Shown here in pieces: positions 55,155 through 64,000 of a stretch of 64,000 nt of DNA. How positions within the stretch are numbered: the stretch's first letter is position 1; each line of letters opens with the position of its first letter. Source of the stretch: Sanguinoderma infundibulare (Eukaryota > Basidiomycota > Agaricomycetes > Polyporales > Polyporaceae); NCBI GenBank assembly GCA_032821775.1, contig JAVLRN010000004.1:4030001-4094000 (forward strand), read 5' to 3'. The translations under genes were made by a program, and so were the position numbers. Below the pieces are notes generated by a model that did not search any database, had not been told where the DNA came from, and was given only the letters and a program-made list of their open reading frames with translations.

Positions 55155-56515
55155 GGGACGAGGATGGATGATGAGGGGAGTTGGGCCAACCCCGAGACCG
55201 GATGCTGCGGTAGATGAACAGGCAGCGTGGGATTAGAAGGTTGTTGAGCCGAAGCGGTTAACGTACTAGACGGTCTCGAGCTGCTTCACATGTGATAGTA
55301 GAAGCAGGTGAATCGCTACGTAAAGCGATTAGCATGACATCGCCTGCCGCATGCCCTGGACCAGTATTGGAACACAGGGCTTCATTCAACGATGACCTAG
55401 ACTCGCGACCGGACACTCACCAATTCACCTTTGCCCTCCAGTACGCGGCACACCACCATAAGAGGCGCGGTGGAAGGATAAAGCCGGCCTACGAACAAAC
55501 GACGGCCCTAAGATTTGACACTACAAAGCAGAATCAGCAACTCTGTCCGGCCATTGACTCAGAAAACGTTCACGCCCCATCGAACACCATTCTTTGCCGC
55601 CGCCCGTGCTTGGCGACACTATCGATGCACCTGCGAAGCTCTCCAGCACATGAATGCAGCCCACACCTTCTGTGCTTGGCCGCGTGGGGATGCGAGGCAC
55701 TCAACGTCCTCGTCGAATGAAGGCCCCGGGGCGATGGGAGAACTTGCCATGTCCCGGGCTGTCCAGGTGCGCGTCTCGTTGGGCCCTGTCACCTGCAAGC
55801 GACAAGAGGATGCAGACCAGAGTGGCCCAGGTTTATCTCGTCAGCATTGTCTAGTATGTCGTGCGTCATGCCAGAGATGTGCGTGCCCACCTGGAGAAGA
55901 AGGGCAAGCGCAGCGGCGAAGATCACCCCCATCCAGGCCACCGACCAAGCTTGATGGAGACGTGAACGGCCAATGTCTTGAGCCAATCCTGCTGCATGCA
56001 GAGTTTCTTGAAGGAAGCGGACGTGCGGCTGACGCGCGCTCCGCCTCGACGGCCTTGTACAGCGAGAAGGTGTTATCTGCGAAGCCCATGCACATGGTGC
56101 GAAGAACGAAAGGTTTATGCCATCCACTTCAGTGAGAGACTGTGAAAGCCAGTCAGTAATGATAGGGAGTGAGATGTGAGTTGGTAATCAGAAAAGGTGA
56201 CTGCCGCGCGACTAGAGTCAGTCACCCAACAGCCGCAGCGGTGGCTATCCAGGGCCGATACAGATCGATGGCGCATCGACAAGTTCCCAGCGAGCCAGAT
56301 TACTTGATTAACCACCAAATGCCGCAGCCAGATCCCGCTTCACGCGACTTCGCAGAGAACATCCTCAATCGCACGGCAAAGTTGAATTGGGCAGGAGGTC
56401 ATTAGACCCTAGTGGTATAAATATAGACCTATTAAACGATAACAACACGTGTACATCGACGACAGTGGCTTCAAAGTCCTCCGCTTGTTGCTTCTAAGGT
56501 ACCCGAGATCTCAGC
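55155..56515. other. No gene seen
   Basis: Upstream region of the zinc-finger gene and 3' flank of the proline-rich gene. Open frames on both strands (for example 55515-56135) show no recognisable family or splice pattern. Confidence 0.4.
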
Positions 56516-57746
56516 CTAGTTCTGAGGAGCAGGCGCAGGCTTTTTCGGCGCGGGGACGGGGGAGGGGGAAGGCTTCGGCGGGACGGGAGAGGGAGAGGGA
56601 GCAGGCTTGGGGTCCTTGGGGGCGGGCTTGGGGTCCTTGGGGGCGGGGGCGGGCTTCTGCTCAGCGCGCTTGGGGTTCTGCGGAGCGGACGCAGGCTTCT
56701 GTGGAGCGGGCGCAGGCTTCTGCGGGGCGGGGGCGGGTGCAGGCTTCTGCGGGGCAGGGACAGGGGAGGGAGCAGGCTTCTTCGGGGTGGGGACGGGCGT
56801 AGGCGCGGGCTTCTGGAGAGCGGGCTTGGGGTCCTTGGGGGCGGGCGCCGCGCGCTTCGGGTTCTGCTGAGCAGGCGCGGTCTTCTTCGGGGACGGCGAC
56901 GGCTTCTGCGGAGTGGGGGTCGGCGAGGGCTTCTTCAACTGGGCGGGCAGAGGCTTCTTCGGCGTGGGCGACGGCTTCGGCTTCTGCGGGGAAGGCTTGG
57001 GGCTCTCCGGCGCCGGCACAGCGCGCTTAGGCTTCTGCTGAGCAGGCGCGGTCGTCTTCGGGGTCACCTTCGGGGTTGGCGACGCCTTCTTCGGAGTGGG
57101 CGTGGGCGTGGGCTTCTTGGCGGCGGGAAGAGGCTTCTTCTTCTGCGTGACGGCCTGAGCGCGCTTGGGGTTCTTCGGGGCGGAAGGGCCCTCCGTGGCA
57201 GGCTTGTCGCTGGAGGGGTTCTGAGCAGCGGGCGCGTTGTCGGCAGTGGTCTGCGGGACCGCGCCGTAGTCGAGCGTCACGTCACCCTTGGCCGCACCGC
57301 CCGCGCACCTAGCGGTGAAAGGGACGTCCTGACCGCATACGACGAACGCGGCCTTGATGCAGGCTGGGTGACAGGAGTAGCGTCAGCAGTCGTCCTTGAA
57401 CACAACGTCACAGCAGAAAAGACTGCTCACCCTCCAGCTCATCCTGGGAAAGGTTGAGGGTGTCGCCCGTCACGACGGGCGCAACCGCGATTTGGACGCC
57501 GCCCGACTGGCCGGTGGGTGCCGTGGGCGAGAACTGCTGGATCGCCGCGTTCGTGGCGCTTGAGTCGAGCGGGCTAAGACAAAAACATGAGCACATGAGC
57601 GTAGGTGCAGACGTCAAACAAGCGGAGACTCACGTCTTGCTCGTGCAGACGACGTCGGAGACCGTCTGCTGGCGGGCCTCGAAGGGAATCGCGTACCCGC
57701 TCACGGCGAGGGTGGTGAGAACGTACAGGATAGCCGCGGAGCGCAT
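56516..57746 (-). CDS. Secreted proline/lysine-rich protein
   Basis: Three exons, 57746-57634, 57573-57431 and 57363-56516, join in frame to 367 residues. Signal peptide: MRSAAILYVLTTLAVSGYA. A small globular part of about 100 residues follows, with a few cysteines (VVCTSKT, then ACIKAAFVVCGQDVPFTARC), which could be disulphide-bonded. The remaining 230 residues are a low-complexity tail of PAP/PKP/PTP repeats (for example APQKPAPAPQKPASAPQNPK), strongly basic, very Pro-rich and probably extended and O-glycosylated. This suggests a cell-wall or matrix protein; I do not recognise the N-terminal domain. A minus-strand TATAAAA-like box lies at 57905-57912. The repetitive tail makes length change by slippage likely. 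Confidence 0.8.
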
Positions 57747-57904
57747 TTCGAAAGTGATGAGGGAGTGTGTGAGTTGGAAGGGAGCGTGGTGTGATACAAC
57801 GTCGAGGATGGAGAAACCGAATAGAAAGAGACCGATGCTAACCGGTGAGTAAACACAAGCAGAGAGTGAAGGATTGTAAGGTTCGGACCACCGCAAGGCC
57901 CCGC

Positions 57905-57912
57905 TTTTATAT
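57905..57912 (-). promoter_or_regulatory. TATA box of the proline-rich gene
   Basis: ATATAAAA on the minus strand, about 160 bases before the start codon at 57746. Confidence 0.45.
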
Positions 57913-58762
57913 GGAGTCCGAGATTTGGAGGAGTTCGAACGAGGTGCATACTGTTGTTAGGGTTCTCGGTCGGACGGTACCGAGCTGACCGTTGGCCATG
58001 TGAACGCATAGCACGATCGTCTGGAGACTTCGATTACGTACCTTCCGCAGCTGGTAAAAAAATTGCATCTTAATATCGCACGTCGCCCGAACTGCGGACC
58101 TGTCCGAGGCAGGTATACGCGCAAACGGTTTCTAGTTGTCCTGCGTTATCGAGCGGCGTGATAAACACCAAACGTACCCATCCAAATCCAACCTGCCATT
58201 AGGATGAAAACTCGAGACGCACTCGCTCTGTCTCTCCGTTGTTATCCTTCGTTGGAGTTTTATGGTCGACGACCTTGCAACATGAGATTATTTTCCGCTG
58301 CGGAAACCGGCCAATGAGCCTTGGCATCTACTCCCAGTTTGGAAAACGGGCTGTGGCCTCAACGACGGACACTCACCATGATCACCACACGGTTGTCGGA
58401 TGAATGGACTTGCATGTACGTTTTGCAGCTGCGCCTGCAGCCACCTGCCCGAAGATCGTACTGCGCAATCACCCAAGAAGCATCCGTTCCGCAGCCTCGA
58501 CCGCGGACACCACCAGCCGGCGGGGCGTCGTCAGGGAGTTCGACGAGAAGAAGCTGTCGCCCGCCGGAAGTGGAGACGCGACGGTCGGCCGCAGTTGCTA
58601 CGCGCGACTGTCAGTGGCTGTGCAGGTTTGTACGACGCTCGTGGATTCGCGTCTTGCACATAACGTTGTGTCTCGGTGCCGCGGTGTTTTTAGCGGGGGA
58701 AATCGTGCCGGAGGGGACAGTAGGCTTAGCGGAGGATCCTAGGTAGGAGGGCGGCGAGGAGA
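57913..58762. other. No gene seen
   Basis: Upstream region of the proline-rich gene. Open frames at 58321-58746 overlap in three frames and have no recognisable content. Confidence 0.4.
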
Positions 58763-59084
58763 CATCAGTAAAGTCGGATTTTGCTTAACGGCTTAACGGC
58801 TTAACGGAAAATGGCCGTCCTCCCCCCCGGATTTTGGTAGATATCCTGGGCAAACTTCTACCTCCAACGTGTCGAGGAGACATCTCTTTGTCCCCCGCCG
58901 TGTGCCAGTCAGAGTGCGGGGGAGTGGTGCTGGTAGAAGGGAGGTCGTCAGTGGCGGCACTTACGGGCGCTTCGAGACCTGCTTACAGCTTATCGGCTTA
59001 TCGTGCTTAACGGCTGCTTAACGTGCTTAACGGTGCTTAATGGCCCCGTTAAGCACGGTTAAGCAATTTCCGGAAGTACTGATG
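58763..59084. mobile_element. MITE, copy 2
   Basis: Same element as 37204-37472, with identical ends (CATCAGTA...TACTGATG) and GCTTAACGG-rich interior. It carries about 50 extra bases near 58910-58965 (GTGCGGGGGAGTGGTGCTGG region) absent from the other copy. Confidence 0.8.
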
Positions 59085-59470
59085 GAGTGGAAATGGACTG
59101 CATGCTGCAAACTAGACGCAGACTCACAACAGTTTGCATCTCGAGGAAGCGACATGGCGGCTCCAGCTGGACCTAACGTGCTCGCTGCTCGGCAAGACCG
59201 CGACAATCCATACAACGCCGGCGTGTTCGAGCCTCACCAGACGGCGCGCGTTCAACCAGGCACGACTAATGCCGTCGTCGTCGGCAACGGCAATGTCGGT
59301 GTTACTTGGCATAACACGGCGGCACCGAGCACGACCAACCCTAGGCACCGACAAACTGCGACATCCGGCGACCATGTTCAACGATTCTCCGTTACGAGAA
59401 GTTTGGCAGTTTCTTAATCGGTCTCGTAAACCGGCTAGTATACCCCCGACGGTGTAGACTAAGACTCGCA

Positions 59471-59740
59471 TGCCGACGACCGCACTCGGAGTCGCTCGTC
59501 GCCACGATGCGGCCGTCGGCCGGGACGATAACGAATGTCATAGGACCAGCGCCCGTGTCGATCGTCTGGACGTTATCGTACGCCTGCGCGGCCCAGACAC
59601 GGAGTGTCCCACTGGCAACGCCGATCAAGTTCTTTTCACCTGAAACTTTACTCATATGAGCGAGTGAATCTCCCCATATGCATGGGCGTATGAGTTTGTA
59701 CCGCTCACCATCCTCGACTGTCCAGACTATAATCTCCTCC
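59471..59740 (-). pseudogene. WD40-repeat-like relic
   Basis: One minus-strand frame reads EEEIIVWTVEDGERYKLIR, NLIGVASGTLRVWAAQAY and TFVIVPADGRIVATSDSE. The spacing of IIVW, LRVW and the DGR.VATSDSE segment is that of WD40 blades. A stop lies immediately upstream of the first blade, and the frame is lost after about 59480. No full propeller is present, so this is a fragment. WD40 regions in basidiomycetes are often part of NACHT or other NLR-like proteins, but nothing here shows that link. Confidence 0.45.
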
Positions 59741-62700
59741 TCGCGCTACGCACGAACGCGAGGTGGCAGAGAGCACGAGAGTCGACCCAACCGCATCGGC
59801 GTGTCGGGTGTCTTTCGGGTTCTGTAGATCTTGTGCCGCGCGCTTTGCCTGTGTGGCATATTTTCGGACCCGCGCGTGACGCATTTCTGTCTGTGGAGCA
59901 CGGGGGGTGGTCACGGAACCGCCGCGAACTTGGGCAGTTAGAGTTCTTGTCCACCCCCTAGGCGTCCTCTACATAAATCGTACGTGAGCAAGACATTCGA
60001 TATACGGTTTACTCCCAGTCACATATACTGAATCAGTACCAGGCATTCTACCCACGGCGTGCGCCGCATCCCAGCGGATGCCTTCATGCCGAGGAACCGC
60101 TTTAAGAAGTAAGGACGAATGACTGTATGCATCGTCAAGATGAACGCGCACAGCATCTCTATCCGGAGACTTCTCGTTGGATGCAGGATGAACACGACGG
60201 GAAAGTAAAGTCCTACATACATCCCCGGAACTGGACGGCAGGGGGCGGATACGATGACGCACCTCGGTATCTGCCTCTCGCCATCAAATTTGATCAGCGG
60301 GACTCGGTCTATTGCGAAAGCGATCATGAGACTTCGGAGGAGGGGGGGACGGTTTCTAGAAGGGTTATGCACCCTCGAATAAAATCATCTTAGACGCTCC
60401 ATTAATTGCTGCAGGGTCTTCAGCCCGATGTACGCACATCTCTGTGCTGACAATTAACTAGATTGTCGAGCATGAACACAACACAGATGACTCACCGAGG
60501 ACGGTGCTCGGATTGATTTTGGAACGCGAGTCTTGGTAGTGTTGTGGTGAAGCCTGGCAACAAACGCAAAGGCTCGGACAGCGCTCGGGCCTGGGCCCAG
60601 CGGGCGTAGAACCTTCATACTCCGCCCCTTCGAGCCACGGGCCGGGCCTGCAGTCGCCGACAGAACTTTGTACATCTGGCGTGGTCCTGCGTTCGAACCA
60701 CGATGAGTCCTTTTTTGGTCCCAATTGTGCACTCCGGACAGTCTTTCGAATCCTCTCTTCTCGTGGATAAACGACACCATGTTTAGCAACGTAAATGCAA
60801 AATAGAATAAAGCGTTAGGAGCTTCAAGCGGAATGCTAATTGATGCGAACCCGGTCGTATAGACACCGAGAACTTTACTATCGCACGTTCATGCGCTTCA
60901 TTCCCAATTGCTCACTTGTAGAAGTGACGGAGAGTGTCACTAAAACCGACCGGGGAGTGCCTGTACCAGCAGCGCATCAGCTCCAGGGCGACTGTGACCA
61001 CTGAGGCCTGAGGATCTGAACTTCAGCGTCGCGCATGCGCTCGTTCGCGTCCGCAGCCGCCTTCCTGTCGAATGCACCCCACCCATCCAGGCTGTAGCCG
61101 GGGCTGCGGAGAAGGTATTCGAGAAATGTCGCGGTGAAGACGTCGGTAAAGATGCAGCATAATGCTCGGCGAGGATGCCCGCTCGAGGACGAAGGCCACG
61201 TCTGGATGCCTCTCGAGGATCTCCGTGACCCTTCATGCCGGTGCCCTGTTCGCATTCCAGTCATGTCAGTTGTCGTGTGATACAAGGGGGAATGTGAAGA
61301 CGGCAGAGAGGCCAGATACCTTCGCCAGCCAGACATCACAGGGAGGAGGTTGTTTTCGAGCGCAGCGCTGATTTGTCGGATGCGTTCTGACATGCATCTC
61401 GCGCTGTCGCGTATCCACCTGGCATGCTCACTCGTAATGCCATGTCGCGCTCCATGCGTGAAGAGGAAGGGATACCCCAACTTGGTGCGGGAGCGAATGA
61501 GGACGTACTTCCTGGCGTTGGGGGACCGTGTTTTTCATAGATCGTAATACGATGCTTTTCTGATCTCCCCTGTGACGACATCACATCATTCCGAGTTCAA
61601 GGAATACACTCACCGCGCTGCCAATTCCATGACGTCAAACGCAAAGCCGAAAGTGCGGACAGACATCGGAACATATATATACAAGTCCTGGAAAATCCGA
61701 AAGATCAAGCCACATCATGATGTCGACGACGCGTGTCGGAACGCGACGAAATTGAAATGCTGAGGACTGTATCAATGTGACTCACAGAAGTTCTGGGCCG
61801 CGACGCACAAGAGCCCCGCGGCACCCGACGAGCTCCGCTGAGGAAGGAACGGACGCGAGTACGCCACTCGATATGCAAATGGGAACCTGGGCTTCGGTCG
61901 TCAGTTAACAACCGATCGAACCGTGATCGTGAGGAACGCGCGAACAGACACCCACAAACTCATCATATCACTGTAGAGGCCTGGATCGCTTGCGAAATGC
62001 AAAATCACTGCCGCGATTGCGGCGAAATTGAGGGTATTGTACCTTTCGACTCCCGCGAGTGCGTGCTCGTGAAGGGAACCCGCTTCTGTGGCACTGGCAG
62101 CGAATGTGAAGAGTGCTCTTTATCGGGGGGTCCAGAACCTGGAGATGATCCTCACGGCTTACCTCCAAAGACGTCAAATCGAAATCCCAAGTGGTAGATG
62201 GATCTGAGATGATCGTGGAACGATCGACGGAAGTAAACCGATCTACACAGCGTCCACGTTAGTACAAAGCGTTTCAACGAAGGACGAAGAAGGAAATTAC
62301 GGTGATATGCGTAACCTCGGGTCCCAACTTGCACAATTTGGAGAGTATTTGTGAAGCCGGACCAGCCGCTTCGGGCTCTTGCCGACCTGCGCACCGGCGA
62401 GCGCAGAGGACTTTCGTTTGAAGGCGACCGCACGCAGTTTTCGAGAAGTTCCATGCTGACAGAATCTACTCCGCCAAGAAACATTCATGCTTTCAAAAGC
62501 GCGCGGAAGCCACGAGGAGCGTTAGTTCAAACCGGAGCTACCTCGGGCACCCAGCGGATCGCGCGATAACGTGGAGAAAGGACGTCCAGCTCCTGTCCAT
62601 TGGCGAAGAGCCACGGAACTCTGCCCATGAGTCCGCCCAACTTCGGGAGGCGTCAAGGTTCAGTAAGCGGTTTTTGCAGTGCACAAGTAACTCCGCGAGT

Positions 62701-64000
62701 CCCGTGGGGCCCGGGAGCTTGAGCGCGCCCGCGGTTACGAAATCGAGAGCGCTGACGCCGCGGGAGATGCAGACATGCATGAATCCAAGGTTCCGAGGGC
62801 GAGGGTTCTGGCTGGGGTCTACCCAGTGATGTGTCGTTTCAGAGGTCGATGAGCTCACGCGACAGGGTTCGAGATAGCGATTCAGGCCTCAGGTCGGCTG
62901 CTCACCTGTGCACTCGATATCACTCCCACCTCTTCCATTCTCAACGACGACACGAAGTTTCAGGCAACACAGTTGCCTGCCCTTGCCGACAATCTGCCAG
63001 CTTGCCATTGTCATCATCTCGGCATGTGCTCCTGTCCGCGATGTGAGTGTCAAACGCGACTGTCCGCCCTGACGTCTAGATAGTTTGACAGCGATACGAC
63101 ACGGCAGACGCCGCGAAGCACGCGGCGTGCGGGGATAGTCGCAGATCGTTCCCAGGGAAGCCATCGCGGTGGACAGAATCAACAGTCCGATTGCAAACTT
63201 CGGACGGACGGGGTGGGACGTACCGGACATTCAGTCCATATTTGAATACTCTCTCTCCTATTCCCCTGGCGTCTTCTCCGACCGCGGGATGGACGTTCAG
63301 TCCTAAATGGAAGTGGAATAGAGTTGCCGTCCCTGGGCCGCCCGCAACCTGGCCCTGCGAGCAATTTACCCATCCGACGATGACGGTGCAGGGAAGCCAT
63401 TGCGCGCCGCTCACTAAGCGTGCTGCGCGAGGCGCAATCCCTGTAAAGATGAATGATGGGTCAGCCGCTAAGCCAGATAACGACATTATTGTCGACTCCC
63501 AGATCACGACGAGACATGGCCTGTGAGGATCCCCGGCGTGGGGGGAGACCCTTGCGCTCCTCCGGTGATATCTTGCTGGTCGCTCCGGAGCCCATGCGTA
63601 CGTTTGCAACCTTCGCTCACCGCGCGTGAACGCATGGCTCCGTCGCCGGTCCCAAGCGAGAACAAAGGCGTGAGCGGAGGGCGGTGTCCATGGGGCGGTG
63701 GACACAAAAGCAATGCGCGCCATGATATCGTCGATGAACACGAGCGGTGTTGAACTCGAATTCGCGTTCGGAAGCAGTCTTCGAGAGGGCTTCGTGGACG
63801 ACCGTACAAGGCAAGGAGAGACCTAGCGACGACGAGCTGAGAGTGAAATTGGACGAGGCTGAGTGGCCAGATCTGACGAGTGCCGAGATCAAGGGACGGA
63901 CTTTGATTCGCTTAGGACCGGACACGGGCTATCTGGATATGGTGTCAAAACTACTTCCGCCTCCTCCCCTCTTCTTCCCCTCACCTGCTTGCCAGTCTGA
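59741..64000. other. No gene assigned
   Basis: Several open frames look partly protein-like but cannot be placed. On the minus strand these are 60019-60372 (hydrophobic, MYVGLYFPVVFILHP), 60977-61480 (WIRDSARCMSERIRQISAAL and LLRSPGYSLDGWGAFDRKAA), 62538-62858 (CISRGVSALDFVTAGALKLP) and 63076-63741 (GPGTATLFHFHLGLNVHPAV, ending in a possible GTACGT donor). On the plus strand a small cysteine-rich frame lies at 61997-62197. They could be exons of one or two minus-strand genes, perhaps decayed. Confidence 0.35.

Noticed and set aside
60655..60720. Possible tRNA: GTTCGAACC followed by a T run
   Set aside because: A hairpin CGTGG/CCACG surrounds it, but there is no A-box at the right distance and no cloverleaf.
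61997..62197. Small cysteine-rich protein (CRDCGEIEG, SECEEC)
   Set aside because: No signal peptide, no homologue known to me and no splice support. The cysteine spacing could be chance.
1..64000. CRISPR arrays, bacterial operons or ribosomal RNA
   Set aside because: Spliced eukaryotic genes throughout. The only regular arrays are the ATGCAT hairpins and short tandem repeats, which lack the repeat-spacer pattern.

Overview
The window looks like nuclear DNA of a basidiomycete fungus, most likely an Agaricomycete (polypore-like). The reasons are the many short introns (about 50-75 bases, GTRNGT...YAG), GC-rich coding sequence, and gene families typical of that group: HET-domain proteins, secreted TAP-like alpha/beta hydrolases, large F-box-like/LRR families and C2H2 proteins. 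The species assignment is inference; the intron style and families are seen directly.

Layout. 1-19.3 kb is dominated by a large inverted duplication. Arm 1 (about 362-4165) and arm 2 (about 15298-19306, reversed) each carry a secreted TAP-like hydrolase and an F-box-like gene (broken in arm 1, near-complete in arm 2). The 11-kb spacer holds a beta-carbonic anhydrase (8338-9277), a conserved coiled-coil protein (11024-12189), an unrecognised gene (4319-5246), a C2H2 pseudogene, and a TA-flanked foldback transposon with 0.7-kb terminal inverted repeats (13586-15204).

20-36 kb is a graveyard of duplicated genes. It holds a truncated HET gene (20235-22023) whose intact paralogue lies inverted at 33116-35259, a fragment of the ribosome-assembly factor Mrt4, an intact CmcJ/AsaB-like oxidoreductase (22899-23891), and two further TAP-hydrolase copies (one a chimera of two paralogues, one lacking its signal-peptide exon).

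27-55 kb is an expanded array in which F-box-like/LRR genes on the plus strand alternate with C2H2 zinc-finger genes, mostly on the minus strand. Three F-box-like genes (39038-40646, 49522-51112, 52021-53614) and one zinc-finger gene (54212-55154) are intact; the rest are relics. Two promoter types recur, one with a CRE palindrome. One F-box-like gene is split by a 2.4-kb insertion built on a nearly perfect 2.1-kb palindrome with tRNA-like promoter motifs in each arm, flanked by ATGCAT hairpin repeats. Another carries a small MITE in its first intron; a second copy of that MITE lies at 58763-59084. A broken OPT transporter lies at 43.2-44.3 kb.

55-64 kb holds a secreted proline/lysine-rich protein (56516-57746), a WD40-like relic, and about 4 kb in which no gene could be assigned.

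The genes do not form a pathway. The common theme is fast-evolving families (F-box, C2H2, HET, TAP hydrolase) being amplified, inverted, fused and inactivated, together with several inverted-repeat elements.
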